Shown: positions 32,272-40,848, counted from the stretch's first letter. The stretch: DNA of 41,998 bases from CAXSDR01 sp964236445 (GCA_964236445.1 CAXSDR010000021.1:1-41998); one strand, 5' to 3'. Notes: a model not told the origin generated them from the letters alone. Numbers and translations: made by a program.

Positions 32272-33705
32272 TCAGGCGATCCTCGTACGCGCGAGCATCC
32301 CGTCGTTCTCGCGTGGGTCGGCGATGCGGGGAATGCCGGCGGCGGCGGACGCGGTCGCGGCCTCCTCGGCCGCCGCTGCCGCTGCTGCGAGCGCATGACG
32401 GGCGTGCCTCGCGCTCTTGACGGCATACATCTGCACATCCGCGGTCCGTAGGACGACAGCGGGATCGTCACCGGCGAAACCGACCGTGGTCCCGACGCTG
32501 ACACCGACCCGAGTGTTGACGCCGTCGAGCTCGAAGGGACGTCGCACCGCTGTCTCCAGCCGGGTGGCGAGAGCCTTGACCTCTGGCCGGCCGGCACCGG
32601 AGCACAGCACCACGAACTCGTCTCCGCCGAGGCGGGCGACCACGTCCGAGTCACGTACGAGCGCCTTGAGCCGGTCGGCCACCCCGATGAGCAGCGAGTC
32701 GCCGACCGCGTGGCCGTAGTTGTCGTTGATGGCCTTGAAGCCGTCCAGGTCGCAGAACAGCAACCCGCAGCCCATGCCGGTCGCGGGCTCGAGCGCCGCG
32801 TTCAGGGCCGACTCGAACGACGTCCGGTTGAGAAGACCGGTGAGCGGGTCGGTCTCGGCGAGCAGGCGCAGCCTGGCCTCGGCGCGCCGCGCCTCCGTGA
32901 CATCGACGCCGACCGCGACCACGAACTCCACGGCACCCGCCGTGTCGCGCAGGATGGTGTTGCTCCATGCGACGCGATGCCGCTCCCCGTGGACGTCGAA
33001 GACCCAGCCCTCGTTGGAGGACGCGATCTCCCCGGCGATCATCGCGGCATAGTCGGCCGCCGCGGCGTCGCGCTCGTCGTCGGGCAGCAGCCTGTCCCAC
33101 ACGAGATGGCCGAGGACCTGGTTCGACGGGTGGCCGCTCAGTGCCTCGGCCGACCGGTTGAACCGGACGACGCGCCCCGCGCGTGTGGTGACCACCACCA
33201 GCGCGCCGGCGCTCTCGATCACGGCGGTCGAGAGGTCGCGCTCATATTGCAGGGCAGCCTCGGTGCGGACCGCCTCGGTGACGTCGTTGACGGCGACGAC
33301 GAAGGCGCTGGCCTCGCCTTCGACGACCGCAGCCTCGGTCACGGTGATCTCGATCTCGCGCGGCCCGAGGCTGTCATGGCCGTGCACGAGATGACCCGAG
33401 ACCGGCGCTCCGACGTGGTCCTCGCCCCACAGCGTGAGCCGGCTGCCGGTGACGTCCTCGCCCAACAGGTGCAGCGCACCGGGGCTCGCCTGCAGGACCA
33501 TGCAAGCCGCGTCGGTCACCAGCACCGCGACGTCGGCGGCGCAGGCCAGGACGGCGTTGACGATGCGCGCGTGGTCGCCGTATATGTGCGCTGCCCGGGT
33601 ATGGGCGGCCGCCAGCTCGGCGCGCACAGCCGAGAGCTGCGCCAGCGCCTCGTCGAGCGCAGGCTGCGCCCCTTCGGCCCCACGATGGGGACGGCCATAC
33701 GTCAA
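32272..33705 (-). CDS. PAS-PAS-GGDEF diguanylate cyclase
   Basis: 477 residues from a TTG with GGGAGGAGG five bases upstream; an in-frame ATG at 33750 lacks a ribosome site. A coiled-coil-like start (LAQLSAVRAELAAAH) precedes two PAS domains (about 40-155 and 160-285; FNRSAEALSGHPSNQVLGHL marks the second). The GGDEF domain (about 290-450) starts AETDPLTGLLNRTSFE and has LFCDLDGFKAINDNYGHAVG and the intact active site G360-G-D-E-F364. An RxxD inhibitory site (R351-D-S-D354) lies exactly five residues before it, so product feedback is expected. It makes c-di-GMP from two GTP. No EAL domain and no membrane span. It diverges from whiB2. Confidence 0.93.
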   Translation of the reverse strand: MTYGRPHRGAEGAQPALDEALAQLSAVRAELAAAHTRAAHIYGDHARIVNAVLACAADVAVLVTDAACMVLQASPGALHLLGEDVTGSRLTLWGEDHVGAPVSGHLVHGHDSLGPREIEITVTEAAVVEGEASAFVVAVNDVTEAVRTEAALQYERDLSTAVIESAGALVVVTTRAGRVVRFNRSAEALSGHPSNQVLGHLVWDRLLPDDERDAAAADYAAMIAGEIASSNEGWVFDVHGERHRVAWSNTILRDTAGAVEFVVAVGVDVTEARRAEARLRLLAETDPLTGLLNRTSFESALNAALEPATGMGCGLLFCDLDGFKAINDNYGHAVGDSLLIGVADRLKALVRDSDVVARLGGDEFVVLCSGAGRPEVKALATRLETAVRRPFELDGVNTRVGVSVGTTVGFAGDDPAVVLRTADVQMYAVKSARHARHALAAAAAAAEEAATASAAAGIPRIADPRENDGMLARTRIA

Positions 33706-33799
33706 GGAGACCTCCTCCCGCGCTCGCTGACAGGTGTGTCCGGATCCCATCGACGCGTCAGCGCTCTGGATGAGTCTTTGGTCGTGGATGCTTCGCCCG

Positions 33800-33819
33800 C
33801 GTGGTGCCGGCGCACCACG
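33800..33819. promoter_or_regulatory. Inverted repeat between whiB2 and the diguanylate cyclase gene
   Basis: CGTGGTG (33800-33806) and CACCACG (33813-33819) form a perfect seven-base inverted repeat with a six-base centre, about 90 bases upstream of the whiB2 -35 box. It may be an operator acting on either gene. The rest of the 264-base gap shows only the whiB2 promoter. Confidence 0.4.
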
Positions 33820-33887
33820 AACTGCCTACTTCGGCGTCTCCTGCGGCGCAAACATCGCCGGTGCAGGCCCGGATACCACCGTTCGCC

Positions 33888-33917
33888 TTGACGGAAGGGT
33901 TCCGACGCGCGTGTAAT
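33888..33917 (+). promoter_or_regulatory. whiB2 promoter with -35 and -10 boxes
   Basis: TTGACG (33888-33893), an 18-base spacer and TGTAAT (33912-33917) make the best-matched promoter in the window. Transcription would begin near 33925, leaving a leader of about 45 bases. Confidence 0.6.
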
Positions 33918-33969
33918 TCCACGAGTGTCGTTCGATCCGAGAAGCGGATCGGCGCAAGGGGAGGCAGTC

Positions 33970-34413
33970 GTGCACGAGGCAGTGTCGGCGGGGGTCGTGA
34001 TTCCCGCGGTGCGCGAGTTCGAGAGGCCCGATCCGTTTGCGGACGGGCTCGCAGCTTTCGGCATGGGGGACTACGTCGGCGCCGAGGAGCCGACGGAGCC
34101 GACGTTGGCAGCGGTGTCTCTGCTGCGACCCCCGCCCGTCGTCCCCGTCCCCGGCCCCGAGCCGCTCGTGCTGTTCGACGACGGACTCGAGGCCGAGCTG
34201 CGGTGGCAGGAGCGGGCGCTCTGCGCGCAGACCGACCCGGAGGCGTTCTTCCCGGAGAAGGGCGGCAGCACCCGCGAGGCCAAGCGCGTCTGCACCGGGT
34301 GCGAGGTCCGCAACGACTGTCTCGAATACGCCCTCGCGCATGACGAGCGGTTCGGCATCTGGGGTGGCCTGTCGGAGCGTGAGCGTCGGCGCCTCAAGAA
34401 GCGCGCGGTCTGA
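33970..34413 (+). CDS. whiB2: WhiB family iron-sulfur transcription factor (WhiB2/WhiB type)
   Basis: 147 residues. Four cysteines that bind a [4Fe-4S] cluster are C85, C108, C111 and C117 (C-x22-C-x2-C-x5-C), followed by the GIWGG turn (129-133) and a basic C-terminus (ERERRRLKKRAV) that contacts DNA. WhiB proteins bind region 4 of the main sigma factor; WhiB2 controls septation and division. The identity rests on its place beside the fbiA-manB block, as in mycobacteria. The GTG at 33970 has AAGGGGAGG five bases upstream; an earlier GTG at 33925 coincides with the predicted transcript start, but the 15 codons between include rare AGA, CAA and GGA, so that stretch looks like leader. The N-terminus (about 70 residues, Pro/Glu-rich) is longer than usual. 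Confidence 0.9.
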   Translation: MHEAVSAGVVIPAVREFERPDPFADGLAAFGMGDYVGAEEPTEPTLAAVSLLRPPPVVPVPGPEPLVLFDDGLEAELRWQERALCAQTDPEAFFPEKGGSTREAKRVCTGCEVRNDCLEYALAHDERFGIWGGLSERERRRLKKRAV

Positions 34414-34442
34414 GCTCGCACACCTCGGTCTCGATCGCCTCG

Positions 34443-37400
34443 GTGGGAACCGGCACACCTGTCGTGACCGCTGTTCTCGTCACTCACGACGGTGCGCAGT
34501 GGCTGCCCACGGTCCTGACGAGTCTCGGTGCCCAGACCGTTCCACCCGATCTGCTGCTCGCCGTCGACACGGCGAGCACGGACGCGAGCCTGCGCATCCT
34601 CGACGAGTCAGCCGTCGTCGATGCGGTTCTCCCTGCGGCCCGCGACAGCGGATTCGGTGCCGCCGTCGCCCTCGCCCTCGGCTCACCTGACGCCGCAGCA
34701 CTCGTGGTGGAACCCGACAGCCTGCGCTGGATCTGGCTGCTGCACGACGATGCTGAGCTCGCTCCCGACGCCCTCGAGCACCTCCTCGCGGCGGCTGCCC
34801 GCCGCCCCTCGGTCGCGGTGCTCGGACCCAAGCTGAGCGGCTGGGACGCGCGTGACACCTTGCTCGAGGTGGGCGTGTCCATCGCCGGCAGCGGGCGGCG
34901 CGAGACCGGCCTCGAGGCGGCCGAGGTCGACCAGGGCCAGCACGACGACGAACGCGACGTGCTGTCCGTCAGCACGGCGGGCATGCTCGTGCGCCGCGAC
35001 GTCTGGGACCAGCTCACCGGCCTCGACCCGGCCCTGCCCCTGTTCCGCGACGACGTCGACCTCGGCTGGCGCGCCCGCAGCGCCGGGCACGACGTCGTCT
35101 GCGTGCCCGCGGCGCAGGGTTGGCACGTCGAGGCGGCGGCCCGGGGGATGCGGCCCATCGCCGCCAGGGCTTCCCGCTCGGTGGCGTTGCCGCGGCGGCG
35201 CGCCGCGCTCGACCGCCGGGCGGCGTTGCACGTCCTGCTCGCCAACGCGTCGCCGTGGCGGCTGCCGCTCGTCATTGCCCGCAGCATCCTCGGCGGGCTG
35301 CTGCGGAGCCTGGTCGCACTGTTGGGCAAGGTGCCGTCCCGGGCCGCCGACGAGCTGCTGGCCCTGCTGGGGGCCCTCGGGCGTCCCGACGTGCTCCACC
35401 GTGCCCGTCGGTCACGGCGCCCGTTGCGGGGAGGGGACGAGCGCGTACGCCCCTTCCTGCCCGGTCCGGTCGACACGTGGCGGCGCATCCGCGATGCCTT
35501 CGCGGCCACCGGCCTCTTCGAGGGCGCCGCGGCGCAGGATGCCACCGCACGCGGTGCGGTCGAGACCGGCCCGACGGACGAGGAGACCGACGACCTCGCG
35601 GCCGGCCCGTCGCTGCTCGGCGTGCTCGCGCGCCCCAGCGTCGCCATGCTGCTCGTGCTCGCGGGCGTCGCACTGCTGGCCGACCGGACGCTGCTGGGCA
35701 CGGGCTCGCTCCGCGGCGGAGCGCTGCTCCCCGCGCCGCGCGGCGCGAGCGACCTGTGGCACGCGGCCACGTCCTCCTGGGAGCCCGTGCTGCTCGGGTC
35801 ACCGGGAGGCCGGCCCTCCTTCCCGGCGGTGCTGGCATTGCTCGCGGTGCCGTTCGGCGCCAAGCCCTCGATCGTGGTGGCGGTCCTCCTGCTCGCCTGC
35901 ATCCCCCTCGCGGGCCTGACGGCCTATGCCGCACTCCGGCCCTGGTTGGCCTCGCGGGCACTGCGCGCGTGGGCAGCGGCGAGCTATGCGCTGCTCCCCA
36001 CCGCTCCCGCCGCCGTCGCGCAGGGTCGGCTCGGGCCGGCGGTCACACACATCGGCCTGCCGCTTCTCGCGGCGGCGCTGGCCCGTGCCCTCGGCGGGCG
36101 CCCGGTGGACACGCCGTCGCGGCGTGACGATCGCTCCGCCGGTCGGGTCGCCCGGGCCGCATCCGGGGCTGCATCCAGGGCCGCATCCAGGGCCGCCTCC
36201 TGGCCCGCTGCATGGACAGCAGCCCTGCTGCTCGCTGCGCTGAGCTCAGCCGTCCCGGTGCTCTGGCCGATGGTCGCCGTCGTGCTGATCACGGCGACCG
36301 TCGTCGGACCGACCGGCCGGGGCCGTCGCGCCGCCGGCGCCGTGGTCGTGCTCGGCGTTCCCGCACTGCTGCTGTGGCCGCAGACCGTGGCGATCGTCGA
36401 CCGACCGGAGCTGCTTGCAGGCATCTCGGGTCTGGCCGGCGCCCCGTCGGCGCTGCGCGGCCTCGACCCGCTGGCTGTCGTGCTGTTGCACCCCGGTGGG
36501 GCGGGCTCCTACCCCATGATCTTCACCGTCCCGCTGCTGCTCGCAGCCCTGGCCGCACTGCTGCGCCACGGCGCGGCGCGGCGCGTGGCCGTCGGCTGCT
36601 GGACTGTTGCCCTGCCCTGCCTGGTGCTCGCCACGCTCCTGTCCCGGACGACGATCGGCTCCGCGGCGTCGGGCCGGAGCGCCACCGCGTGGTCCGGGTC
36701 GGTGCTGAGCGTCGCGGGCGGCGCCCTCGTGGTTGCTGCAGCCGCGGGCGGCGCGGGTCTGCGCCGCCATCTGGCGCAGGCGAGCTTCGGCCTGCGCCAG
36801 CCGTTGACCCTGCTCGCGCTCGGTCTCGTGGCCGCGGCTCCGCTCGCCGCGGCCGAGTCCGTCGTCGCGCGCGGGTCGGCGCACCCGCTCGAACGCCGCG
36901 TAGCCGGGGCCCTGCCTGCCTTCGTCGCCGCGGAGCAGACGGGCCGCGCGCCGTCCGCGGGTGGTCGCACGCTGGTCATCAGCGGCGCGCCGACGGCCCT
37001 GCGCTACACCGTGGTCCGGGGGGCGGGGGCGTCTCTCGGTCAGGCCGAGGGGCTGCGCTCGCTCGATATGACGCAGGCGCGCGCGGCGGCGGCGGCATCC
37101 CTCGCCCTCGACAGCGTCGTAGGCGACCTGACCTCAGGTCGCAGCGGCGGCGCAGCAGAACCACTGTCCGACTTCGCCATCGGCTATGTGCTCGCCGTTG
37201 CGCCCGCGTCGGCCGAGGTCGTACGCGCACTCGACACCGTCCCCGGTCTGGCGCGGGTGGGTGCAGGCACCGGGCAAGCGCTCTGGCGGGTGGGCGGCGA
37301 GCCACCGGCGCGGGTTCGCGTGGTGCAGGGCAAGCTCCGCACGCCGGTGCCGTCGCGACAGGTGGGGGCCGACGCGGCCCTGCTCGCCGGACCGGAGCCC

Positions 37401-37664
37401 CGACTGCTCGTGCTGGCAGAGGTCCGGGACCACGGGTGGCGCGCCACCCTCGACGGTCGGCGGCTGCCGGTCGCGCAAGCACCTGCGAGCGCCGCCTGGG
37501 CCCAGGCTTTCGCACTTCCCACCACCGGCGGCCGGTTGCTGCTGTCGCACGTCGACGTGCACGATCGGCGGGTCGACCTCGCCCGCGGCCTGCTCGCGCT
37601 GCTCGCCCTGCTGCTGGCGCTGCCCTCCGCGTCGCGAGGCCGCCCTCCGGGAGGGCAGCGGTGA
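34443..37664 (+). CDS. Giant GT2 glycosyltransferase-polytopic membrane fusion
   Basis: 1073 residues. The GT-A domain (about 1-240) shows VVTAVLVTHDGAQWLPTVL, VDTASTDAS, the metal-binding LLHDDAEL (D102-D103) and FRDDVDLGWRARSAGHDVV. A Pro/Arg-rich segment leads to about twelve spans (about 395-870) and an outer C-terminal domain (about 880-1050), ending with another span. The layout suggests a transferase coupled to an exporter or polymerase of envelope glycan; related two-part proteins sit after whiB in other actinobacteria, but their substrates are not established. The GTG at 34443 follows whiB2 by 29 bases without a clear ribosome site, so start confidence is moderate. The stop overlaps the DUF5719 start (GTGA). 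Confidence 0.82.
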   Translation: MGTGTPVVTAVLVTHDGAQWLPTVLTSLGAQTVPPDLLLAVDTASTDASLRILDESAVVDAVLPAARDSGFGAAVALALGSPDAAALVVEPDSLRWIWLLHDDAELAPDALEHLLAAAARRPSVAVLGPKLSGWDARDTLLEVGVSIAGSGRRETGLEAAEVDQGQHDDERDVLSVSTAGMLVRRDVWDQLTGLDPALPLFRDDVDLGWRARSAGHDVVCVPAAQGWHVEAAARGMRPIAARASRSVALPRRRAALDRRAALHVLLANASPWRLPLVIARSILGGLLRSLVALLGKVPSRAADELLALLGALGRPDVLHRARRSRRPLRGGDERVRPFLPGPVDTWRRIRDAFAATGLFEGAAAQDATARGAVETGPTDEETDDLAAGPSLLGVLARPSVAMLLVLAGVALLADRTLLGTGSLRGGALLPAPRGASDLWHAATSSWEPVLLGSPGGRPSFPAVLALLAVPFGAKPSIVVAVLLLACIPLAGLTAYAALRPWLASRALRAWAAASYALLPTAPAAVAQGRLGPAVTHIGLPLLAAALARALGGRPVDTPSRRDDRSAGRVARAASGAASRAASRAASWPAAWTAALLLAALSSAVPVLWPMVAVVLITATVVGPTGRGRRAAGAVVVLGVPALLLWPQTVAIVDRPELLAGISGLAGAPSALRGLDPLAVVLLHPGGAGSYPMIFTVPLLLAALAALLRHGAARRVAVGCWTVALPCLVLATLLSRTTIGSAASGRSATAWSGSVLSVAGGALVVAAAAGGAGLRRHLAQASFGLRQPLTLLALGLVAAAPLAAAESVVARGSAHPLERRVAGALPAFVAAEQTGRAPSAGGRTLVISGAPTALRYTVVRGAGASLGQAEGLRSLDMTQARAAAAASLALDSVVGDLTSGRSGGAAEPLSDFAIGYVLAVAPASAEVVRALDTVPGLARVGAGTGQALWRVGGEPPARVRVVQGKLRTPVPSRQVGADAALLAGPEPRLLVLAEVRDHGWRATLDGRRLPVAQAPASAAWAQAFALPTTGGRLLLSHVDVHDRRVDLARGLLALLALLLALPSASRGRPPGGQR
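36153..36200 (+). repeat. Four 12-base tandem repeats in the GT2-membrane gene
   Basis: Units GGGCCGCATCCG, GGGCTGCATCCA, GGGCCGCATCCA and GGGCCGCCTCCT encode Ala-Ala-Ser-Arg-like repeats in a cytoplasmic-type basic loop between spans. Confidence 0.8.
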
Positions 37665-39223
37665 GCAGCAACGTGGCGACACGTCGTCCTGCCGGCGATC
37701 TCGTGCCGGCGTTCTTCGCGAGCGCGGTCCTGGTGGTGCTGGTCCTGGTGGGCCGCGCGACGTCGCCCCCGGCCAGGTCCACCGGTGCCCCCCAGCAGGC
37801 ACGGGCCGCTGCACTGAGTGCCATGTCCCTGGCGTGCCCAGTCCTCGGCCTCGATCCCGCCTCACCCGGCGGTAGCGCCGCCGGATCCGCCGTGGTCGCC
37901 GCCGCAGCGGTGGGACCCACGACGGCCACCGGCAACCGCGGTGCCCTGGTCGTGACCCCGCTCGCGGGCGGCGCGCGGTTGGCGGGCGACACGCTCGCCG
38001 ACGGCACCAAGGTCGTCAGTGAGTCCCGTCGTGACGAGCTCCTGCAGGTGAAGCTGCCGGTGGGTGTGGCACAGGCCGGCGTACGCGCCACCGGTGTGCT
38101 CGCTCCCGGCACCACCGCTGCCCTGGTCACCCGCACCACCGCCGGGGGTCAGCGGGGCCTCGCCATGGGCGCGTGCAGCGAGGCGGTTCCCGACGCCTGG
38201 TTCGTGGGTGCCGGCACCGGCACCGGGCGCCGCGCCGACCTGCTGCTCGCCAATCCCGAGTCGGGCCCGGCCCAGGTCGATGTGAGCGCCTACGGCCCCG
38301 ACGGCTCGCTAGGGGTCGTCCGCCGCGGGATGGCGGTCGCCGCCCATGCCGCGGTGGTCGTCCGCCTCGATGCGCCGGTTCCCGCGGTCGGCGACCTCGC
38401 GGTGCACGTGGTCGCTGCCCAGGGACGCGTCGCGGCGTCGCTGCGCACGACCGAAGAACGCGGGCTCACGCCGCTCGGTGTCGACTTCGTCCCACCGGCC
38501 GGCTCGCCGGCTCGCCACCTGGTCGTCCCGGGCGTGCTTCGCGGGAGCGGGCAGCGCACCCTGCACGTCGTCGCTCCGGGTGGGCAGGGGGCGGTCGTGC
38601 AGGTGCGCCTGCTCGGACCCGGCGGACCGCTGGCGGCCGGCAGTCAGGTGCTGTCGGTGCCGGCCGGCTCCGTCGCCGATCTCGATCTCGCGGCGGCCGG
38701 CGGGCGCGTCGCCCTCGGGGTGGAGCTCACCTCCGACCAGCCCGTCACTGCGGGTGTCGACATGCGCCAAGGCGGCGCGGTCTCGAGCGGGGAGCCCGGC
38801 GACGTCGCCTACGAGGCCGCGGTCGAGCCGATCCGGGGCCAGGCGCTGCTGCCCTGGGTCGCCACCGGCCTCGGGCGCCTCGCCGAGATCTCGCTGACGG
38901 CGCCGGGGGCGGCCGCGCGCGTACGTCTGGTGGCGGTGGCCCGCCCCGGGCAGCCGGTGCCGGACGGTGCACCGGATGTCAGCGTCACCGTGGCCGCAGG
39001 CTCGACGCTGGTCGTTCCGCTCGCGAGCGGGGTCGGTGTGCCGGCCCATGGCGTGCTGGTCGTCGTGGAGCCGGGATCTGGTCCCGTGCACGCGGGTGCG
39101 TTCCTGCACGAGTCGGCACCTGACGGCCCGCTCCTCACAGCCATGCCGTTGCGCACGGCTCGCAGCGAGGTCGAGCTGCCGACCGTCAGCCAGGATCTCG
39201 AGGTGGGGCTGCCGCGCTCCTGA
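37661..39223 (+). CDS. DUF5719 secreted or membrane-anchored protein
   Basis: 520 residues. One N-terminal span (LVPAFFASAVLVVLVLVG, about 15-32) anchors or exports a long region of repeated beta-strand pattern, with segments such as VGAGTGTGRRADLLLANPES, VDVSAYGPDGSLGVV and RTLHVVAPGGQGAVVQVRLL that read like two or three beta-sandwich units. Few cysteines and no catalytic motif are seen. The GTG overlaps the GT2-membrane stop and has GGGAGGGC just upstream, so the two products are made together and probably work together at the envelope. DUF5719 has no assigned function. It ends six bases from the convergent methyltransferase gene. Confidence 0.85.
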   Translation: MSSNVATRRPAGDLVPAFFASAVLVVLVLVGRATSPPARSTGAPQQARAAALSAMSLACPVLGLDPASPGGSAAGSAVVAAAAVGPTTATGNRGALVVTPLAGGARLAGDTLADGTKVVSESRRDELLQVKLPVGVAQAGVRATGVLAPGTTAALVTRTTAGGQRGLAMGACSEAVPDAWFVGAGTGTGRRADLLLANPESGPAQVDVSAYGPDGSLGVVRRGMAVAAHAAVVVRLDAPVPAVGDLAVHVVAAQGRVAASLRTTEERGLTPLGVDFVPPAGSPARHLVVPGVLRGSGQRTLHVVAPGGQGAVVQVRLLGPGGPLAAGSQVLSVPAGSVADLDLAAAGGRVALGVELTSDQPVTAGVDMRQGGAVSSGEPGDVAYEAAVEPIRGQALLPWVATGLGRLAEISLTAPGAAARVRLVAVARPGQPVPDGAPDVSVTVAAGSTLVVPLASGVGVPAHGVLVVVEPGSGPVHAGAFLHESAPDGPLLTAMPLRTARSEVELPTVSQDLEVGLPRS

Positions 39224-39229
39224 AGTGCG

Positions 39230-39967
39230 TCAGGCCACAACCAGCAGGTCCATCCAGCTCGTCGCCGGCGCTGTGGGATCTGCTGCGGCGGCGCGTCGCA
39301 GACGCGACATCCCCGCCTCGAACTCCTCGTCCGACAGGGCCCGTAGCTTCGAGTCGGCTCCTCGGCGGATCTTGTCGGCGAACTCCCCGAGAGTGGGGGC
39401 GCTCTGCTGCGGCAAGGATCGCAGGCTGACCCGGCCGAACCCCGCCTCGGCGAAGGCCGCGCCGGTTTGCTCGACAGTCGGATAGGTGGCGATCGAGCGC
39501 TCGGTCTCGGGGAAGAAGCGCACGCGTAGGTCGCCGCTGCACCGTCCGGGAAAGGTGTTGCGGACGAGGACCGGAGCGCCTGGTCTCAGCACACGCCGCA
39601 GCTCGTGCGCAGCTGCGGACAGGTCGCGAAGATGGTGGATCACCGACCCGAGCCAGGCTGCATCGATCGAAGCGTCCAGGGCCGGCAAGGCCTCCGCCGT
39701 GCCGGCAACGACCTCGATGCCTTCGGTCTGCGCGATGCTGGCTCGCATGGCTTGGGCAGGCTCGAGGGCAATGACGCGGACTCCGAACCAGGTGCGCAGG
39801 GCGACGGCGAAACCGCCCGTGCCTGCTCCCACATCGATGATCGTCATATCGGAGGACGGGAACACCTCCGCCCGGATGGCCTCTCGCCACTCGCCGAGCC
39901 CCTCGAGTGGGATCTCGCGTGCCATGCGGTAGTCCTCCGCAGCCTGCTGCAGGAGCGGCGAGGTCAT
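39230..39967 (-). CDS. Class I SAM-dependent methyltransferase (Methyltransf_11 type)
   Basis: 245 residues. Motif I is IIDVGAGTGGFAVAL (about 43-57), with VIALEPAQAMRASIAQ after strand 2, VVAGTAEALPALDASIDAAW, then LRRVLRPGAPVLVRNTF. It is the generic small-molecule type, with no signal or membrane segment. Its ATG overlaps the stop of the zincin-like gene (ATGA), so the two form an operon. Neither its substrate nor a link with the partner protein is known. Confidence 0.88.
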   Translation of the reverse strand: MTSPLLQQAAEDYRMAREIPLEGLGEWREAIRAEVFPSSDMTIIDVGAGTGGFAVALRTWFGVRVIALEPAQAMRASIAQTEGIEVVAGTAEALPALDASIDAAWLGSVIHHLRDLSAAAHELRRVLRPGAPVLVRNTFPGRCSGDLRVRFFPETERSIATYPTVEQTGAAFAEAGFGRVSLRSLPQQSAPTLGEFADKIRRGADSKLRALSDEEFEAGMSRLRRAAAADPTAPATSWMDLLVVA

Positions 39968-40419
39968 CTGTCGTCCTCCGGCCCGCGATAGTCGGGGTCG
40001 ACGACGTCCGGGTCGATGCCCAGCAGGTCGGACACCTGCTCGACGACCACGTCGAGCACGAGCTCGGCGAGCGCGCGGCTGTCGAAGGCACGGGTCTCCA
40101 CCGGTCGGCGATAGATCACGACCCGCGCCGCGCGGCTCGTGGTCGCCGGGTGGCTGCGGCCGAGCGGGACGGGGTCGGGGCCCGGCGCGGGGGTGCCCGC
40201 CGGAGGGACGTCCTCGACCGCGAACTCCACGTCTGCGAGCTCGGCTCCCCAGCGCCGCTCGAGGCGCTCGACCGCATCGAGGACGAGGTCGTCGAACCGG
40301 TCGGACCGGCTGCGCGTGACGGGCACGTCGTGCGGACCTAGCGGGCCTCGCAGCCCACGGCCCCGCCGGTCGCGGCGGCGCCGCAGCGCGCGTGCCGGGC
40401 GAGGAGCCTGAGCCGTCAT
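39964..40419 (-). CDS. Metallopeptidase-family (zincin_1, Rv3259-like) protein with degenerate metal motif
   Basis: 151 residues. An Arg-rich start (about 1-40) precedes a compact domain: FDDLVLDAVERLERRWGAEL, VEFAVEDVPP, VVIYRRPVETRA, then LAELVLDVVVEQVSDLLGID. In catalytic members of the zincin_1 family this last helix carries HExxH; here the matching stretch is V-V-E-Q-V with only the Glu kept, so zinc binding and proteolysis are doubtful. The same kind of protein sits beside whiB2 and manB in mycobacteria. A TAATCT box six bases before the ATG gives a leaderless start. Confidence 0.82.
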   Translation of the reverse strand: MTAQAPRPARALRRRRDRRGRGLRGPLGPHDVPVTRSRSDRFDDLVLDAVERLERRWGAELADVEFAVEDVPPAGTPAPGPDPVPLGRSHPATTSRAARVVIYRRPVETRAFDSRALAELVLDVVVEQVSDLLGIDPDVVDPDYRGPEDDR

Positions 40420-40425
40420 GCGCGC

Positions 40426-40431
40426 AGATTA
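40426..40431 (-). promoter_or_regulatory. Leaderless -10 box for the zincin-like gene
   Basis: TAATCT on the minus strand, six bases before the ATG at 40419. Confidence 0.5.
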
Positions 40432-40482
40432 GTCGCGACGCGCCGACGGTGTGCCAGTGCGGCGCCGAGGGCCCCGGACGAC

Positions 40483-40488
40483 TACGGT
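40483..40488 (+). promoter_or_regulatory. Leaderless -10 box for the DUF3499 gene
   Basis: TACGGT, six bases before the GTG at 40495, divergent from the zincin promoter about 55 bases away. Confidence 0.5.
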
Positions 40489-40494
40489 GCGGAC

Positions 40495-40848
40495 GTGAGC
40501 CCCACGCGTCGTTGTTCGCGCACTGCCTGCGGGCGGCAGGCCGTTGCGACGCTGACCTATGTCTACGCCGACTCCACGGCTGTGCTGGGTCCGCTCGCTA
40601 CCTACGCCGAGCCGCACTGCTACGACCTGTGCTCCGAGCACGCAGGGCGGCTGACCGCTCCCCGCGGCTGGGAGGTCCTGCGCATCGCCGCGGGCCAGGG
40701 CCCGTCCGGTCCCAGCAGCGACGATCTGGAAGCTCTGGCCGACGCCGTGCGCGAGGCCGCTCGCCCGGTTCCCCAGCCTGCGCAGCCGCAGGGAACCGTG
40801 CAGGGCCGGCGGGGCCACCTGCGGGTGCTGCGCGACGCCGACGGCTGA
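40495..40848 (+). CDS. DUF3499 small zinc-ribbon-like protein
   Basis: 117 residues. C7-x4-C12 (RRCSRTACGR) and C42-x3-C46 (PHCYDLCSEH) probably bind one zinc ion. The segment ATLTYVYADSTAVLGPLATY between them and the ERLT/RLTAPRGWEVLR-like helix are constant family features. The rest (about 70-117) is Pro/Gln-rich and likely flexible. DUF3499 is restricted to actinobacteria and typically lies just before the phosphomannomutase gene, as here; its function is unknown. The start follows from the TACGGT box. Confidence 0.9.
   Translation: MSPTRRCSRTACGRQAVATLTYVYADSTAVLGPLATYAEPHCYDLCSEHAGRLTAPRGWEVLRIAAGQGPSGPSSDDLEALADAVREAARPVPQPAQPQGTVQGRRGHLRVLRDADG

Noticed and set aside
33925..33969. Earlier whiB2 start at GTG 33925
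   Set aside because: It coincides with the predicted transcript start and its 15 codons include rare AGA, CAA and GGA, while a strong Shine-Dalgarno precedes 33970. Not fully excluded.
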